This document shows positions 30,506-38,468 of a stretch of 38,468 nucleotides of DNA, one piece after another. The position numbers and the translations under genes were made by a program. Source of the stretch: JAWLBW01 sp041687475 (GTDB taxonomy: Bacteria; J088; JAWLBW01); the NCBI GenBank assembly GCA_041687475.1, contig JAWLBW010000006.1, positions 1 to 38,468 on the forward strand, read 5' to 3'. Every line of letters begins with the position of its first letter. Position 1 is the first letter of the stretch. Below the pieces are notes generated by a model. It did no database searches and was not told where the DNA came from. It saw only the letters and a list, made by a program, of their open reading frames with translations.

Positions 30506-33500
30506 ATGTTGCATAAGATGAATCGTTGGGTTTTGTTTCTGGTCGGGGTCTTCCTGCTCGGCGCCTGTTCACGGGCAGAGGTGGGAAAGGGCATCGGCGT
30601 CAAGGTCGTCGACCGGATCGAAGACGCTTCGCCGTTCGGCCCGGGGCGCGAAGCCACGGCCGCCGGTGCCGGGTGGGATGTGTTTCTGGTCGACGCCGAC
30701 ACGCCGCTGGGCGAACTGACCCGCACCTCGGCCGGGTGGAAGAAGGCACGTACCGACGAAGCCGGACGCACGGCCTTTCTCGATGTCGAAGGCCGGTATC
30801 ATGTGTTGGTCGATGCCGACCGCGACGGACGTATCGACAAGCGGCGACTGAATGTTCCCTCGGGTTCCGAAATCGAGATCGAGGTTACCAGGCTTTCCGA
30901 TCCGCAGACGGGCGACAACTGGTTCGAGTTGTATACCGATTCGTCGTTGTATCACCCGGGCGAGGTCATACGCGGTACCCTGATCGGATACCTGGAAGCC
31001 GAAAGCGACGTTTCCGTCGAGGTATGGCATGCCGGTGCCGACGATGTGAAGCTGCGCGACCTGGCGCTGGGGTCGTTTGCCGGCGAGGTCAGCGAGACGG
31101 TCGAGGTGCCGGTCAGCGACGATTTTCCGCTTACGCCGGCAGGTAAGACCGGCGATTTTCTGATAGTGCCGCGCACCATGGGCTATTACTTTTCGGGCGC
31201 GCGGTTTTCGGTGCGCGCGCTCGAGGTCAGCCCGACGATTCGTAATGTCTCGCTGCAGATAAACGGTGGGGCCACCGAAACCACCACGCGCACCGTCAGC
31301 CTCTCCTTCGCCGGCGAAAACGTGGCGACGCTCGCCTTCGGCGAAGACCCCCAGGCGCTCTTCGGCAAGGTGCGCTACCCGTTTGCGACGCAATATTCCT
31401 ACGAGCTGTCGCCCGGAGCCGGCAGAAAGACGGTTCACGCGGTGTTCTTCGATATCAGGGGCAATTATGCCGGTCCGGTCAGCGCCGCCATCGAGCTGAA
31501 CGAACCCGGAAGCACCGCGCCGTTGCCGGTGACCAACATGAGCGTCGTCATCAACGACGGCGCTCCGGCTACGTCGAGTACCAATGTGGTCTTGTCGCTT
31601 TCGGCCGATAATGCCGCGTCGGTCGCCTTTGGTGAAAGCGCGACGGCGGCGGCAGCCGCGCCGCGTTTCATGATGCGGCCTTCCTACGGTTACGCCTTGT
31701 CGCCGACACCGGGCCAGAAGACGATGTACGCGATGTTCTTCGACGGCGCCGGACAGGCGTATGGGCCGGTAACCGACTCGATTCGGCTTGACCTTGCTGA
31801 GCCGCCTCCGCCGCCGCCGAGTCTGCTGCACGTCATCGAGAACCCGCCCGGAACAAGCGACTTCGTGTACGGCGATCCGGGGGCCGTCAAGGCGGGGGCC
31901 GAAGTGCGCGTGTACGCCGATTACACCTTGACCGTGCTGCTGGGCAGCGGCATGGCGGCTTCCGACGGGGCGTTCGGGCCGCTCGACATCAAGGACGGTT
32001 CGGTGCCGGGAAATGTCGAGCAGCCCGGCGACTACGTTTACGTGGTTTCCATCGACGGGCTGGGACGCCGGAGCGCGGCCACCCGCATCGTGAACGACTC
32101 GACCCCGCCTACGCTGACGGCCGATGACATTCAGGGGTTGTGGATGCCCGATTCGCTCGGTATGAGCGTGGGCAACGTGGGCGATGTGCTGCGTGTTGCC
32201 TACCTGCCGATGGGTGGGGGCGGGGCAGCCGATGTCGCGGGTGGCGAGGTCGACTTTTCGTCCATGGGGGGGCCCGGCAATGCGGCGATGGGGCTTGCCT
32301 CGGGTGTTTACCGGGCCGCCTTTACCGTTCCTGCGACACCGCCCGTCGACCAGGACGATTTGACGGTGCGCATGCGGCTCTTCGACCAGGCGGGTAATCT
32401 GAGCGAATGGGTTTCGGGTACCGAGCTCTACGCCATCGACAACATCGTGCCGCCGGCCACAACCATTCACGTTTTCGAGGGCGGCAATCGGGCGGCCGAC
32501 GCGCTGTGGGACATTCCCGCTTTCGATATCGAAGGCTATGCCTTGCTTATCAGCAACGCGGTAAGCGGCGATGCCATTCGCACCGAGTATGCGCTCGATT
32601 TCGCGCACCGGCTCGAGAACCTGACCAACTGCGTCTGGCACGAACTGCGCGTCCGTTCGACCGACGATGCGGGCAACGTCTCGCCTTACAGTGAGCCGGT
32701 CAGCGCCTACGTGGTGCTGCCGCCTCCTGTATTCGATGCCTGGGGTGGGCTGGCGACCGGGCCGACCGGCGATGTGGGCGTACTGCGCTACAGTTTTGAA
32801 AAGGTCGAGCACGCAAGCGGCTACGAAGTTCATTACGCTCTCGATGCAGGCGCTCCGTATGCCTTTACCTCGGCCAGCGGGGTAACATCGCCCGCGCTGC
32901 ACGGACCCCTTCCCGACATTCTCGAGAAGCCCTTCGTGACCGAGTTGCAGGGCCTGCCGCTCGGCAGTCGGTTCTACCTGTCGGCGCGGGCGGCCGACGG
33001 CGCTTGTAGAAGCGAATATGCCGACGAGGTGTCGGCGGCGGCCGATGCGCGCATTCTCTCGCAGTCTGACGGACTGGCCGAAGGCGAAACCATGGGCGGC
33101 GCCCTGGCCGCGGCCGACTGGGACGGCGACGGCCTGAACGATATTCTGGTCGGCTCGCCCGGACTGCGAAGGGTGGCCGTCGTCGACCCGGTTACGGGCA
33201 ATCGTGAAGACGATTTCGGAAGCGGCGGTTTCTATGCGCCTTCCAATTACGATATTCCGGGCACCCCGCTGGCCTCGTACCTGTATGCCGGAAATCCGGT
33301 TCACGTCGTCGGCGCGCCTTTGTTCAGCGCCGGTCACTTTCTCGGCGGGCGGGTAAACGTATACGATCATGCCGGCGGGCTGATTCGTTCGATCGACGGA
33401 CTGGCTACGGGCATGCACTTCGGTCACTCAATCGCGGTCATTGGTGACATCGACGGCGACGGCGTGGCCGACGTGGCGGTGGGCGGCTTCGGCTGCGCCC

Positions 33501-34300
33501 ATGGCAACTGCGGCGGCTCGCCCACGTCGCTGCCCGACGAGGGACCCGGCATCGTCAACATCTACAGCGGCAGCGACCTGGCTATGGGCTTGCCGGCACT
33601 CATTCGTACCCACATCGGCTACGCCTACGGCGACTACTTCGGAGTCGCTGTGGCCGGGGGTATAGACATCAGCGGCGACTCGGTTCCCGACTACGCCATC
33701 GGCGCACCGGGGGCGGGCCTGTACCCCTCGCCCGCGAACGTGACATTCTACGACGGGGCGACCGGACAGGTGCTCGGCTCATGGCGTCGTGAGGAACTCG
33801 GCACACAGGCGGGCGCCGCCATTGTTCCCATCGCCGATCTTGACGGCGACGGACTCGACGACTGGATTGTCGGTGTGCCCTACCGGGTTTCGCTGTTACC
33901 CCTCGACGGCGGTATCGTGGCCGTTTCGTCGGGTAGTTTCGATACGCTGTGGCATCTATCGGGGCGTATGCCCAATGCGGGGCCGGGGTTCGGGGCGGTG
34001 CTCGCATCGGGCGGCGACGTCAACGGCGATGGATTGGCCGACGTCATCGTCGGTGCCCCGAGCACGCTTCAGGATTACTTCTACGGTGCGGGCAGTGCCT
34101 ATGCGGTCTCGGCCACGGCAGCCGGAGGCAAGTTCCTTTACGAAATGTACGGGCGTGATCTCGATGGCGCACTGGGATACAGCGTGTTGCTGCCCGGCGA
34201 CCTGAATTCGGGGGGAAGCGACGAATGGGTGGTGGGCGCGCCCGGAAGCGGACACGGCGACCGGGGCGCCGGGCGCGTTTACGTGATTACCCGCGACTGA
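30506..34300 (+). CDS. Large lipoprotein with Ig-like repeats and FG-GAP (integrin-alpha-like) propeller
   Basis: The 1264-residue protein has a lipoprotein signal (LLGAC, Cys21), an N-terminal sandwich-like region, two similar Ig-like repeats (about 250-440, starting VSLQINGGATETTTR and MSVVINDGAPATSST), fibronectin-like domains (about 480-850) and a C-terminal FG-GAP propeller (about 860-1260) with calcium-binding loops such as DIDGDGVAD, DLDGDGLDD and DVNGDGLAD, followed by the final VGAPGSG. These features suit a surface adhesin or structural protein anchored by its lipid. ATG 30506 is chosen (GGAG at six bases), which makes the signal peptide complete. A terminator follows at 34386. Confidence 0.85.
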   Translation: MLHKMNRWVLFLVGVFLLGACSRAEVGKGIGVKVVDRIEDASPFGPGREATAAGAGWDVFLVDADTPLGELTRTSAGWKKARTDEAGRTAFLDVEGRYHVLVDADRDGRIDKRRLNVPSGSEIEIEVTRLSDPQTGDNWFELYTDSSLYHPGEVIRGTLIGYLEAESDVSVEVWHAGADDVKLRDLALGSFAGEVSETVEVPVSDDFPLTPAGKTGDFLIVPRTMGYYFSGARFSVRALEVSPTIRNVSLQINGGATETTTRTVSLSFAGENVATLAFGEDPQALFGKVRYPFATQYSYELSPGAGRKTVHAVFFDIRGNYAGPVSAAIELNEPGSTAPLPVTNMSVVINDGAPATSSTNVVLSLSADNAASVAFGESATAAAAAPRFMMRPSYGYALSPTPGQKTMYAMFFDGAGQAYGPVTDSIRLDLAEPPPPPPSLLHVIENPPGTSDFVYGDPGAVKAGAEVRVYADYTLTVLLGSGMAASDGAFGPLDIKDGSVPGNVEQPGDYVYVVSIDGLGRRSAATRIVNDSTPPTLTADDIQGLWMPDSLGMSVGNVGDVLRVAYLPMGGGGAADVAGGEVDFSSMGGPGNAAMGLASGVYRAAFTVPATPPVDQDDLTVRMRLFDQAGNLSEWVSGTELYAIDNIVPPATTIHVFEGGNRAADALWDIPAFDIEGYALLISNAVSGDAIRTEYALDFAHRLENLTNCVWHELRVRSTDDAGNVSPYSEPVSAYVVLPPPVFDAWGGLATGPTGDVGVLRYSFEKVEHASGYEVHYALDAGAPYAFTSASGVTSPALHGPLPDILEKPFVTELQGLPLGSRFYLSARAADGACRSEYADEVSAAADARILSQSDGLAEGETMGGALAAADWDGDGLNDILVGSPGLRRVAVVDPVTGNREDDFGSGGFYAPSNYDIPGTPLASYLYAGNPVHVVGAPLFSAGHFLGGRVNVYDHAGGLIRSIDGLATGMHFGHSIAVIGDIDGDGVADVAVGGFGCAHGNCGGSPTSLPDEGPGIVNIYSGSDLAMGLPALIRTHIGYAYGDYFGVAVAGGIDISGDSVPDYAIGAPGAGLYPSPANVTFYDGATGQVLGSWRREELGTQAGAAIVPIADLDGDGLDDWIVGVPYRVSLLPLDGGIVAVSSGSFDTLWHLSGRMPNAGPGFGAVLASGGDVNGDGLADVIVGAPSTLQDYFYGAGSAYAVSATAAGGKFLYEMYGRDLDGALGYSVLLPGDLNSGGSDEWVVGAPGSGHGDRGAGRVYVITRD

Positions 34301-34385
34301 CGAGTGGGCACGGCGTCTAAATCGTCGTTATCGCGCCCTGCTTCTCTGGCTTGAAATGGACCGGGCCTGAAAATCGTCCGAAATA

Positions 34386-34413
34386 CAAAAGCCCGCCGGA
34401 AGGCGGGCTTTTG
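34386..34413. terminator. Bidirectional terminator between converging genes
   Basis: CAAAAGCCCGCC (34386-34397) and GGCGGGCTTTTG (34402-34413) form a perfect 12-bp stem with a GGAA loop. The A/T ends give a T-run on either strand, fitting the converging FG-GAP and beta-barrel genes. Confidence 0.85.
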
Positions 34414-34492
34414 CTTTGGTCTTCGAGGAGAAGCGGTACAAGGCTGCACCCGCTTCCCCATGCGTGATGAGCTGCGTCGGAGCCGGCGGGTA

Positions 34493-35230
34493 TCAGAATC
34501 TTCCGCCTACCAGAATGTAGAGCGAATCCTGGTGAAAGTTTTCCATCTCGGCGCTGAAGAAGACTTCGGGGGTCACGTCGTAGTCGATGCCGATGACGAT
34601 GCCGAAGGGGTTGTACGGTCGCACAAGCTCATCGCGCGTATCGTAGTAGGTCCAGTCATAGTCGAAACGGGGACCGCCGTAGAAGGACACGCGGCCTTCC
34701 TTGCGCGAGAACAGGAGGGTCGCGTCGAGGTGCCAGGTCTGCGCCAGGTCGGCCTGCTTGAGTACGCCCGATTCGCGAAAGCGGTTGTCGTCTTCGTCAA
34801 AAATACGATAACGCCCGGTTCCCGAGCTGCGTTCGTATGAGCCCTGCACGACAACGGCCACGCCGAAGCCGGTGTTTCTGCGCTGAATAACCGGGTCTAT
34901 GCGCAGGCCGGCGCCGGCAATGACGCCCAGTTCGCCGGAAAAATCGGTCAACTTACGGCTGCGGTCGCCCATGCCCACGGTCAACATGGGGGTAAGCCAG
35001 GGCTGAACGGCATATTGGCCGCGAACGACGAAGCGAATCGTACTCTGGGTGTCGTAGGCGGTGTCGGCGAAGTGCGCGCCGCGCACCTGTCGGTGGGCAT
35101 AGCCCAGCCCGCCGGTGATGGAAAAGTCCTGTTCGCGGTTGTGAAGGGCGAAACCCGGCGCACCGGCGGGCAGGGCCCAGGCGGGTGCGGCGATGAATAC
35201 GGATAGCAGGGTAAGGAGAAAACGCTTCAT
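34493..35230 (-). CDS. Outer-membrane beta-barrel protein
   Basis: The 245-residue product has a signal peptide (to about residue 19, cut after AWA), then short amphipathic strands rich in Tyr, Gly and aromatic residues (GLGYAHRQV, FGVAVVVQGSYE, VSFYGGPRFDYDW) ending in ILVGGRF. The C-terminal Phe is the signature for insertion by the barrel assembly machinery. The number of strands suggests a barrel of about ten to twelve strands. The family is unknown and the function may be structural or transport. ATG 35230 is preferred to 35233 because GGAG then lies five bases upstream. A promoter is visible at 35300-35328. Confidence 0.78.
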   Translation of the reverse strand: MKRFLLTLLSVFIAAPAWALPAGAPGFALHNREQDFSITGGLGYAHRQVRGAHFADTAYDTQSTIRFVVRGQYAVQPWLTPMLTVGMGDRSRKLTDFSGELGVIAGAGLRIDPVIQRRNTGFGVAVVVQGSYERSSGTGRYRIFDEDDNRFRESGVLKQADLAQTWHLDATLLFSRKEGRVSFYGGPRFDYDWTYYDTRDELVRPYNPFGIVIGIDYDVTPEVFFSAEMENFHQDSLYILVGGRF

Positions 35231-35299
35231 CATGACTCCGAATGGTGAACGCTGCTTCGGGATTCACGGCCCCGGCTGCAACACGATGAACAACGCTAT

Positions 35300-35328
35300 A
35301 TGCTAGCGGGTTGGCGCCGATGCGGCAA
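35300..35328 (-). promoter_or_regulatory. Promoter of the beta-barrel gene
   Basis: TTGCCG (35328-35323), 17 bases and TAGCAT (35305-35300) on the minus strand; leader of about 60 bases. Confidence 0.5.
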
Positions 35329-35367
35329 TCGATAAGACCTCTTATGGGTCGGTTGCGATGGCATGGG

Positions 35368-35391
35368 GCCGACAGGAGATGGCCTGTCGGC
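35368..35391. repeat. Perfect 9-bp hairpin in the divergent gap
   Basis: GCCGACAGG (35368-35376) pairs with CCTGTCGGC (35383-35391) with a six-base loop. No T-run follows on either strand. It lies about 40 bases beyond the -35 of the beta-barrel promoter and about 160 bases before the thiolase -35. Confidence 0.6.
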
Positions 35392-35553
35392 GCGGCTCAG
35401 GAAAGGGAAGGACCGAATCTGCATTCGCATGGGCGCTTCTGCCGCTCGCGGCACTGCGGCCGAAAGAGGCGCCGTTCGACGGATATTTGAATGAGCCGTC
35501 ATTCATCCTGTCTGCGAAAGCTCAATGTGTTCAATGGGTTAGGGTTGTGTCTG

Positions 35554-35582
35554 TTGACCACGATTTCGCCCTCTGCTAGCAT
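35554..35582 (+). promoter_or_regulatory. Strong sigma-70 promoter of the thiolase gene
   Basis: TTGACC (35554-35559), 17 bases and TAGCAT (35577-35582) preceded by TGC. The start is near 35589, about 80 bases before ATG 35669. Confidence 0.6.
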
Positions 35583-35668
35583 TTATCCGGGACGACGCTA
35601 CGCCTCGGTTCGGTGACCGGAACGCCTGGAATGTCGCCCGCCGGTAGATCATCACACGGAGAGATTTC

Positions 35669-36817
35669 ATGGCTGAAGCATTTATCATTGATGCGGTTCG
35701 CACCCCGATGGGCAAGCGCAAGGGCAGCCTGAGCGGCATGCACCCCGTCGACCTGGCCAGCCTGCCCCTGAAAGACCTGGTTGCGCGCAACAACCTCGAC
35801 CCCGCCCTTGTCGACGACGTGCTCATGGGTTGCGTGACACAGACCGGCGAGCAAGGCATGAACATCGGCCGTGCGGCCGTGCTGGCCGCCGATCTGCCGA
35901 TTGAAATTCCCGGCGTGGTATTGAACCGGTTTTGCGGATCGGGCCAGCAGGCTGTGAATTTCGCAGCCCAGGCCGTCGGTTCGGGCGCGCAGGACATCGT
36001 CATTGCCGCCGGCGTCGAGCACATGACCCGCGTGCCCATGGGCGCCGACATGCCCGGAGCCGTCGGCTCGCGCATGACCGATCGTTTTCCCGACCTCGTT
36101 CCCCAGGGCATTTCGGCCGACATGATTGCCGACAAGTGGGGCTTCTCGCGTGAAGACCTCGACCGTTTTGCCCATGAAAGTCAGGTCAAGGCGAAAAAGG
36201 CGTGGGATGAAAACCGCTTCGAGAAGGAAATCATGTCCGTCGAGGTACCCACCGAAGACGGCGGCAAGCGCACGTTCGAACGCGACGAGCACATGCGTCC
36301 TTCGACGACGCTCGAAATTCTGGGCGCCCTGCAGCCCGCCTTCTCGCCCGAGGGCCGCATTACGGCCGGAAACAGCTCGGGAATCGTCGACGGCGCCGCC
36401 GCCGTGCTCATCGCCGGCGAAGCCAAGGCAAAAGAATTGGGACTGAAGCCCCGCGCCCGTATCGTGGCCCAGAGCATTGTCGGCAGTGAGCCGGTCATCA
36501 TGCTGACCGGCCCGATTCCGGCCACGCAGAAGGTGCTCAAAAAGGCGGGCCTGAAGGCCGAGGATATCGACCTCTGGGAAATCAACGAAGCTTTCGCTTC
36601 GGTTCCCCTGGCCACCATGCACGATATCGGCATTGACCCGTCGAAGGTGAATATCTGGGGCGGAGCCATTGCTCTCGGCCATCCGCTGGGAGCGTCGGGG
36701 GCACGCCTCATCGGCACCCTGGTGAACCAGCTCGAGCAGAACAACCTGCGATACGGCCTGGCCACCATGTGCATCGGCTACGGCATGGGCATCGCCACTA
36801 TCGTCGAGCGAATCTGA
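35669..36817 (+). CDS. Thiolase (acetyl-CoA acetyltransferase family)
   Basis: The 382-residue protein has the three catalytic elements of thiolases: Cys89 in NRFCGSGQQ (acyl acceptor), His338 in ALGHPLGASGAR and Cys368 in MCIGYGMG, plus NEAFA. It condenses or cleaves acyl-CoA with CoA, so it can serve in fatty-acid breakdown or in making acetoacetyl-CoA. Degradative (FadA) and biosynthetic (PhaA/AtoB) thiolases share these motifs, so the direction is uncertain. ATG 35669 has GGAGA seven bases upstream and a good promoter. A strong terminator follows at 36821, so it is probably transcribed alone. It may act with the distant PhaC-like protein, but the two are 12 kb apart. Confidence 0.92.
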   Translation: MAEAFIIDAVRTPMGKRKGSLSGMHPVDLASLPLKDLVARNNLDPALVDDVLMGCVTQTGEQGMNIGRAAVLAADLPIEIPGVVLNRFCGSGQQAVNFAAQAVGSGAQDIVIAAGVEHMTRVPMGADMPGAVGSRMTDRFPDLVPQGISADMIADKWGFSREDLDRFAHESQVKAKKAWDENRFEKEIMSVEVPTEDGGKRTFERDEHMRPSTTLEILGALQPAFSPEGRITAGNSSGIVDGAAAVLIAGEAKAKELGLKPRARIVAQSIVGSEPVIMLTGPIPATQKVLKKAGLKAEDIDLWEINEAFASVPLATMHDIGIDPSKVNIWGGAIALGHPLGASGARLIGTLVNQLEQNNLRYGLATMCIGYGMGIATIVERI

Positions 36818-36820
36818 TAC

Positions 36821-36858
36821 AAAGGGGGAAGCTACGGTGCGGCTTCCCCCTTTTTCTT
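36821..36858 (+). terminator. Intrinsic terminator of the thiolase gene
   Basis: AAAGGGGGAAGC (36821-36832) pairs with GCTTCCCCCTTT (36842-36853) with a nine-base loop and runs into TTTTTCTTTC. Strong intrinsic terminator by appearance. Confidence 0.88.
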
Positions 36859-36889
36859 TCTCCTTCCGTTCACTTCCGGGGCCGCCACC

Positions 36890-37705
36890 ATGCGAAATCC
36901 TGCCGACATTTCCCTTACCGCCCGGTATACCGCCGCGGCCTGGGAAGCGATGGGGCTTCCGTTTTCCGAGCGCTTTGCCGACTGGCGGGGCAGGCTGCTT
37001 TTCCGGTCGTCGATGGCGGCGGGAAGCCTGCTTCCGGGGGGCGTCGGGCGCGCACTGTTCGACGGCGCCCTGCGTCCGCGGCACCTCTTTCTCGACGAGT
37101 ACATTCGCTCACATGCAGTAGAGCAGGTGGTCGAAGTCGCCGCCGGGTACAGTCGGCGGGGCTGTACCTTCGCCGGCCAAGCCCTTCGCTACGTCGAGGT
37201 CGATCGCCCGGCCGTCATGGACGAAAAGCGCCGTCGTTGCAGCGACCTTTCGCCGGCAAGGAGGCCGCTCTTTCTCGGCATCGACGCCACGCGCGCCGAT
37301 TTCGTCGAGCGGGTGCTTGCCGCCTGTGACCCGGGTTTGCGAACCGTTGTCATTACCGAAGGGCTGTCGCCCTACTTCGACCGCGCCAGCTACGTGCAAC
37401 TGCTCGGCCGCCTGGCCGACATCGCCCGGCCGCTTTCGGCCCCCCTGCTTGCCGACGTATACCTGCGCGGCACATCAGGCCGGCTGCTCGCTTGGTGGAT
37501 GAAAGTCGGGTCGACCGCCATTGCTGTCGTGGCCGACCGGCCCCACCTTTACCTGCGCAACGACAAAGACATCGGTAAGGTTTTTGATGAAGGCGGCTTT
37601 CACGTAAAGGCCGTTTACCGGCCTGCCGCCGAAGCTCGCTATACCGGTCGCAGGCGGGTTCGCCACTCCGGGTGGATGCGCATCGTCGAAGCCGAGCCCC
37701 GTTGA
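36890..37705 (+). CDS. LCMT-like (leucine carboxyl methyltransferase family) AdoMet methyltransferase
   Basis: The 271-residue protein has the order of the Ppm1/LCMT family: an N-terminal helix, an AdoMet loop VEVAAGYSRRG (about 81-91), the acidic YVEVDRP element (about 101-107) and TEGLSPYF (about 156-163), a family mark of bacterial LCMT-like proteins. These transfer methyl groups to carboxylates or small molecules, and most bacterial members lack a known substrate. It lies after a strong terminator, so it has its own transcription or a low read-through level. Its ATG 36890 has no clear Shine-Dalgarno. The TGA stop falls in the loop of a 6-bp stem (37696-37711). Confidence 0.75.
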   Translation: MRNPADISLTARYTAAAWEAMGLPFSERFADWRGRLLFRSSMAAGSLLPGGVGRALFDGALRPRHLFLDEYIRSHAVEQVVEVAAGYSRRGCTFAGQALRYVEVDRPAVMDEKRRRCSDLSPARRPLFLGIDATRADFVERVLAACDPGLRTVVITEGLSPYFDRASYVQLLGRLADIARPLSAPLLADVYLRGTSGRLLAWWMKVGSTAIAVVADRPHLYLRNDKDIGKVFDEGGFHVKAVYRPAAEARYTGRRRVRHSGWMRIVEAEPR

Positions 37706-37711
37706 CGGGGC
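37696..37711. repeat. Hairpin with the methyltransferase stop codon in its loop
   Basis: GCCCCG (37696-37701) and CGGGGC (37706-37711) flank the loop TTGA; TGA (37703-37705) is the stop codon. Confidence 0.5.
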
Positions 37712-37891
37712 GCGAGCACGCAGGGCATCCGGCTTGCCCCTTTAAGGGCAAAGACATCTTCGTGCCGGCCGCTTCACGCTCGAGCATGGGGGTGGGCCTG
37801 CCTTCCCCCGAATCACGTTTTCTGCATCGGCTACCCGGTGTGCCGTATGCGGGTCATCTGCTCACACTCTGCCGCCGGCCACCCTCACGGC

Positions 37892-37920
37892 TTGCGACGG
37901 TGGCTGAAAACCAATACCAT
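37892..37920 (+). promoter_or_regulatory. Possible promoter of the DUF4388 gene
   Basis: TTGCGA (37892-37897), 17 bases and TACCAT (37915-37920), each four of six consensus bases. The ATG follows after eleven bases. Confidence 0.3.
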
Positions 37921-37931
37921 CAATAGTATCT

Positions 37932-38468
37932 ATGAGTCTCGAGCAGAAACTACTCGACAGCCGGGATCTCCCGGAAATCTTTCGTGAAATTCACTTCCAG
38001 CGTCTGACCGGCATGCTCATTGCCGAGCGCTTGAAGTACAAGCGTTGCGTTTACTTCAAGGACGGCGTGCCCATTTTCGCCACCTCGAACCTGAGTGAAG
38101 ACAAGATCGGCAAGATTCTCTTTACGCAGGGCAAGGTCACGATGGACCAGCTGCTCGAGGCGCTTGATAAGGCGAAAGCCGAACGCAAGCGCCTGGGCGC
38201 CGTACTGGTGCAGTTGGGTTATATCTCGGCCAAAGACCTGTTCGATGCCGTCGTGGCACAGGTCGAGCAGATCATTACCTCGTTGTTTTCGGGCGACTGG
38301 CGTAACGCCCGCCTGGGGTTCGACCCCGAGGCCGCGTTCGGCGACGAAGTCATCAGCCTGTCGATGCACCCTATCGACATCGCGGTTACCGGTGTGCGCG
38401 AATTTTACGGTCCGGAAATGATTCGCGCACACGTGGGGGGGCCGTCGGGCGTGCTGCGCGTCGGGCCC
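37932..38468 (+). CDS. DUF4388 domain protein, N-terminal part (runs past window end)
   Basis: The frame from ATG 37932 is open to the window end (179 residues). Residues about 15-140 match DUF4388: an early FQRLTGMLIAERL segment, VYFKDGVPIFATSNLSED, GKILFTQGKVTMDQLLEAL, GAVLVQLGYISAKDLF and an aromatic patch with SLFSGDWRNARLGF. These domains occur in bacterial regulators and motility proteins of delta-type lineages, often ahead of TPR, FHA or response-regulator domains. The rest is outside the window, so full function cannot be judged. It follows a 226-base gap with a weak promoter. Confidence 0.82.
   Translation, partial: MSLEQKLLDSRDLPEIFREIHFQRLTGMLIAERLKYKRCVYFKDGVPIFATSNLSEDKIGKILFTQGKVTMDQLLEALDKAKAERKRLGAVLVQLGYISAKDLFDAVVAQVEQIITSLFSGDWRNARLGFDPEAAFGDEVISLSMHPIDIAVTGVREFYGPEMIRAHVGGPSGVLRVGP

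Larger units (their letters stand above)
35231..35668. other. 438-base divergent gap with two promoters and a hairpin
   Basis: Holds the promoters of the divergent beta-barrel and thiolase genes and the 9-bp hairpin at 35368-35391. I find no convincing gene; a short open frame (35358-35579, +) has no Shine-Dalgarno and shows no recognisable family. Confidence 0.55.

Noticed and set aside
30500..30512. TGGCATGTTGCA before the FG-GAP gene as a sigma-54 promoter
   Set aside because: The GG and GC are only six bases apart rather than ten, and it overlaps the start codon region in the middle of an operon.
30569..33427. 952-codon open frame antisense to the FG-GAP lipoprotein
   Set aside because: The sense frame has a lipobox, Ig-like and calcium-loop repeats; the antisense product is Arg/His-rich with no family pattern.
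35358..35579. 73-codon open frame in the divergent gap
   Set aside because: It covers the hairpin and the thiolase promoter, has no Shine-Dalgarno and no family pattern.

Overview
The window is a dense, high-GC (about 60%) bacterial chromosome segment from a Gram-negative organism. Support for this is several OmpA-type proteins, lipoproteins with lipoboxes, a beta-barrel protein ending in Phe, and an NtrC/sigma-54 two-component system. Family content (DUF4388 protein, FG-GAP lipoprotein, MPE fusion, PhaC-like hydrolase) would fit a deltaproteobacterial-type lineage (Myxococcota, Bdellovibrionota or relatives), but I cannot name the taxon. I saw no rRNA, tRNA, CRISPR array, insertion sequence or prophage gene.

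Layout. (1) 1-3544, + strand: end of glucose-6-phosphate isomerase, then a PspA / YqiJ-like / YqiK-flotillin membrane-stress cluster. (2) 3808-9146: a PlsC-type acyltransferase (-), a 719-aa protein of unknown function (+), a solitary Dam-type adenine methylase (+) preceded by a dense GATC cluster, and a small membrane protein (-). (3) 9232-12515, +: a divergent macro-domain-like protein whose gene overlaps a metallophosphoesterase-nucleotidyltransferase fusion, then an OmpA lipoprotein with a terminator. (4) 12755-16280: a DUF4168 secreted protein (-) with a near-perfect sigma-54 promoter, divergent from a histidine kinase / NtrC-type regulator operon (+). (5) 16585-23688, mostly -: SDR-DUF2867 oxidoreductase, MscL with a zinc ribbon, DUF4352-like secreted protein, aldehyde dehydrogenase, CPYC membrane protein, and a two-gene operon of a TPR-like protein and a PhaC-like alpha/beta hydrolase with a Ser nucleophile. 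(6) 28314-23875, -: a tightly packed operon of an 816-aa lipoprotein (nitrilase-like domain lacking its Cys, fused to a BNR propeller), a membrane protein, a lipoprotein and an EamA transporter. (7) 28495-34300, +: a surface operon of an OmpA/carboxypeptidase-regulatory-like protein and a 1264-aa FG-GAP lipoprotein. (8) 34493-38468: a beta-barrel protein (-), thiolase, LCMT-like methyltransferase, and the start of a DUF4388 protein.

How the genes work together. The clearest regulatory circuit is the kinase/NtrC pair beside the sigma-54-driven DUF4168 gene. The most unusual protein logic is the overlapping macro-like + MPE-nucleotidyltransferase pair and the nitrilase-like/BNR lipoprotein. Reading upstream regions by eye, an extended -10 element TGn-TAnnnT recurs before about ten genes. 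In several of them it lies only 5-7 bases from the start codon and no Shine-Dalgarno is present, suggesting leaderless mRNAs. All functional calls are from sequence reading only; no database search was possible.
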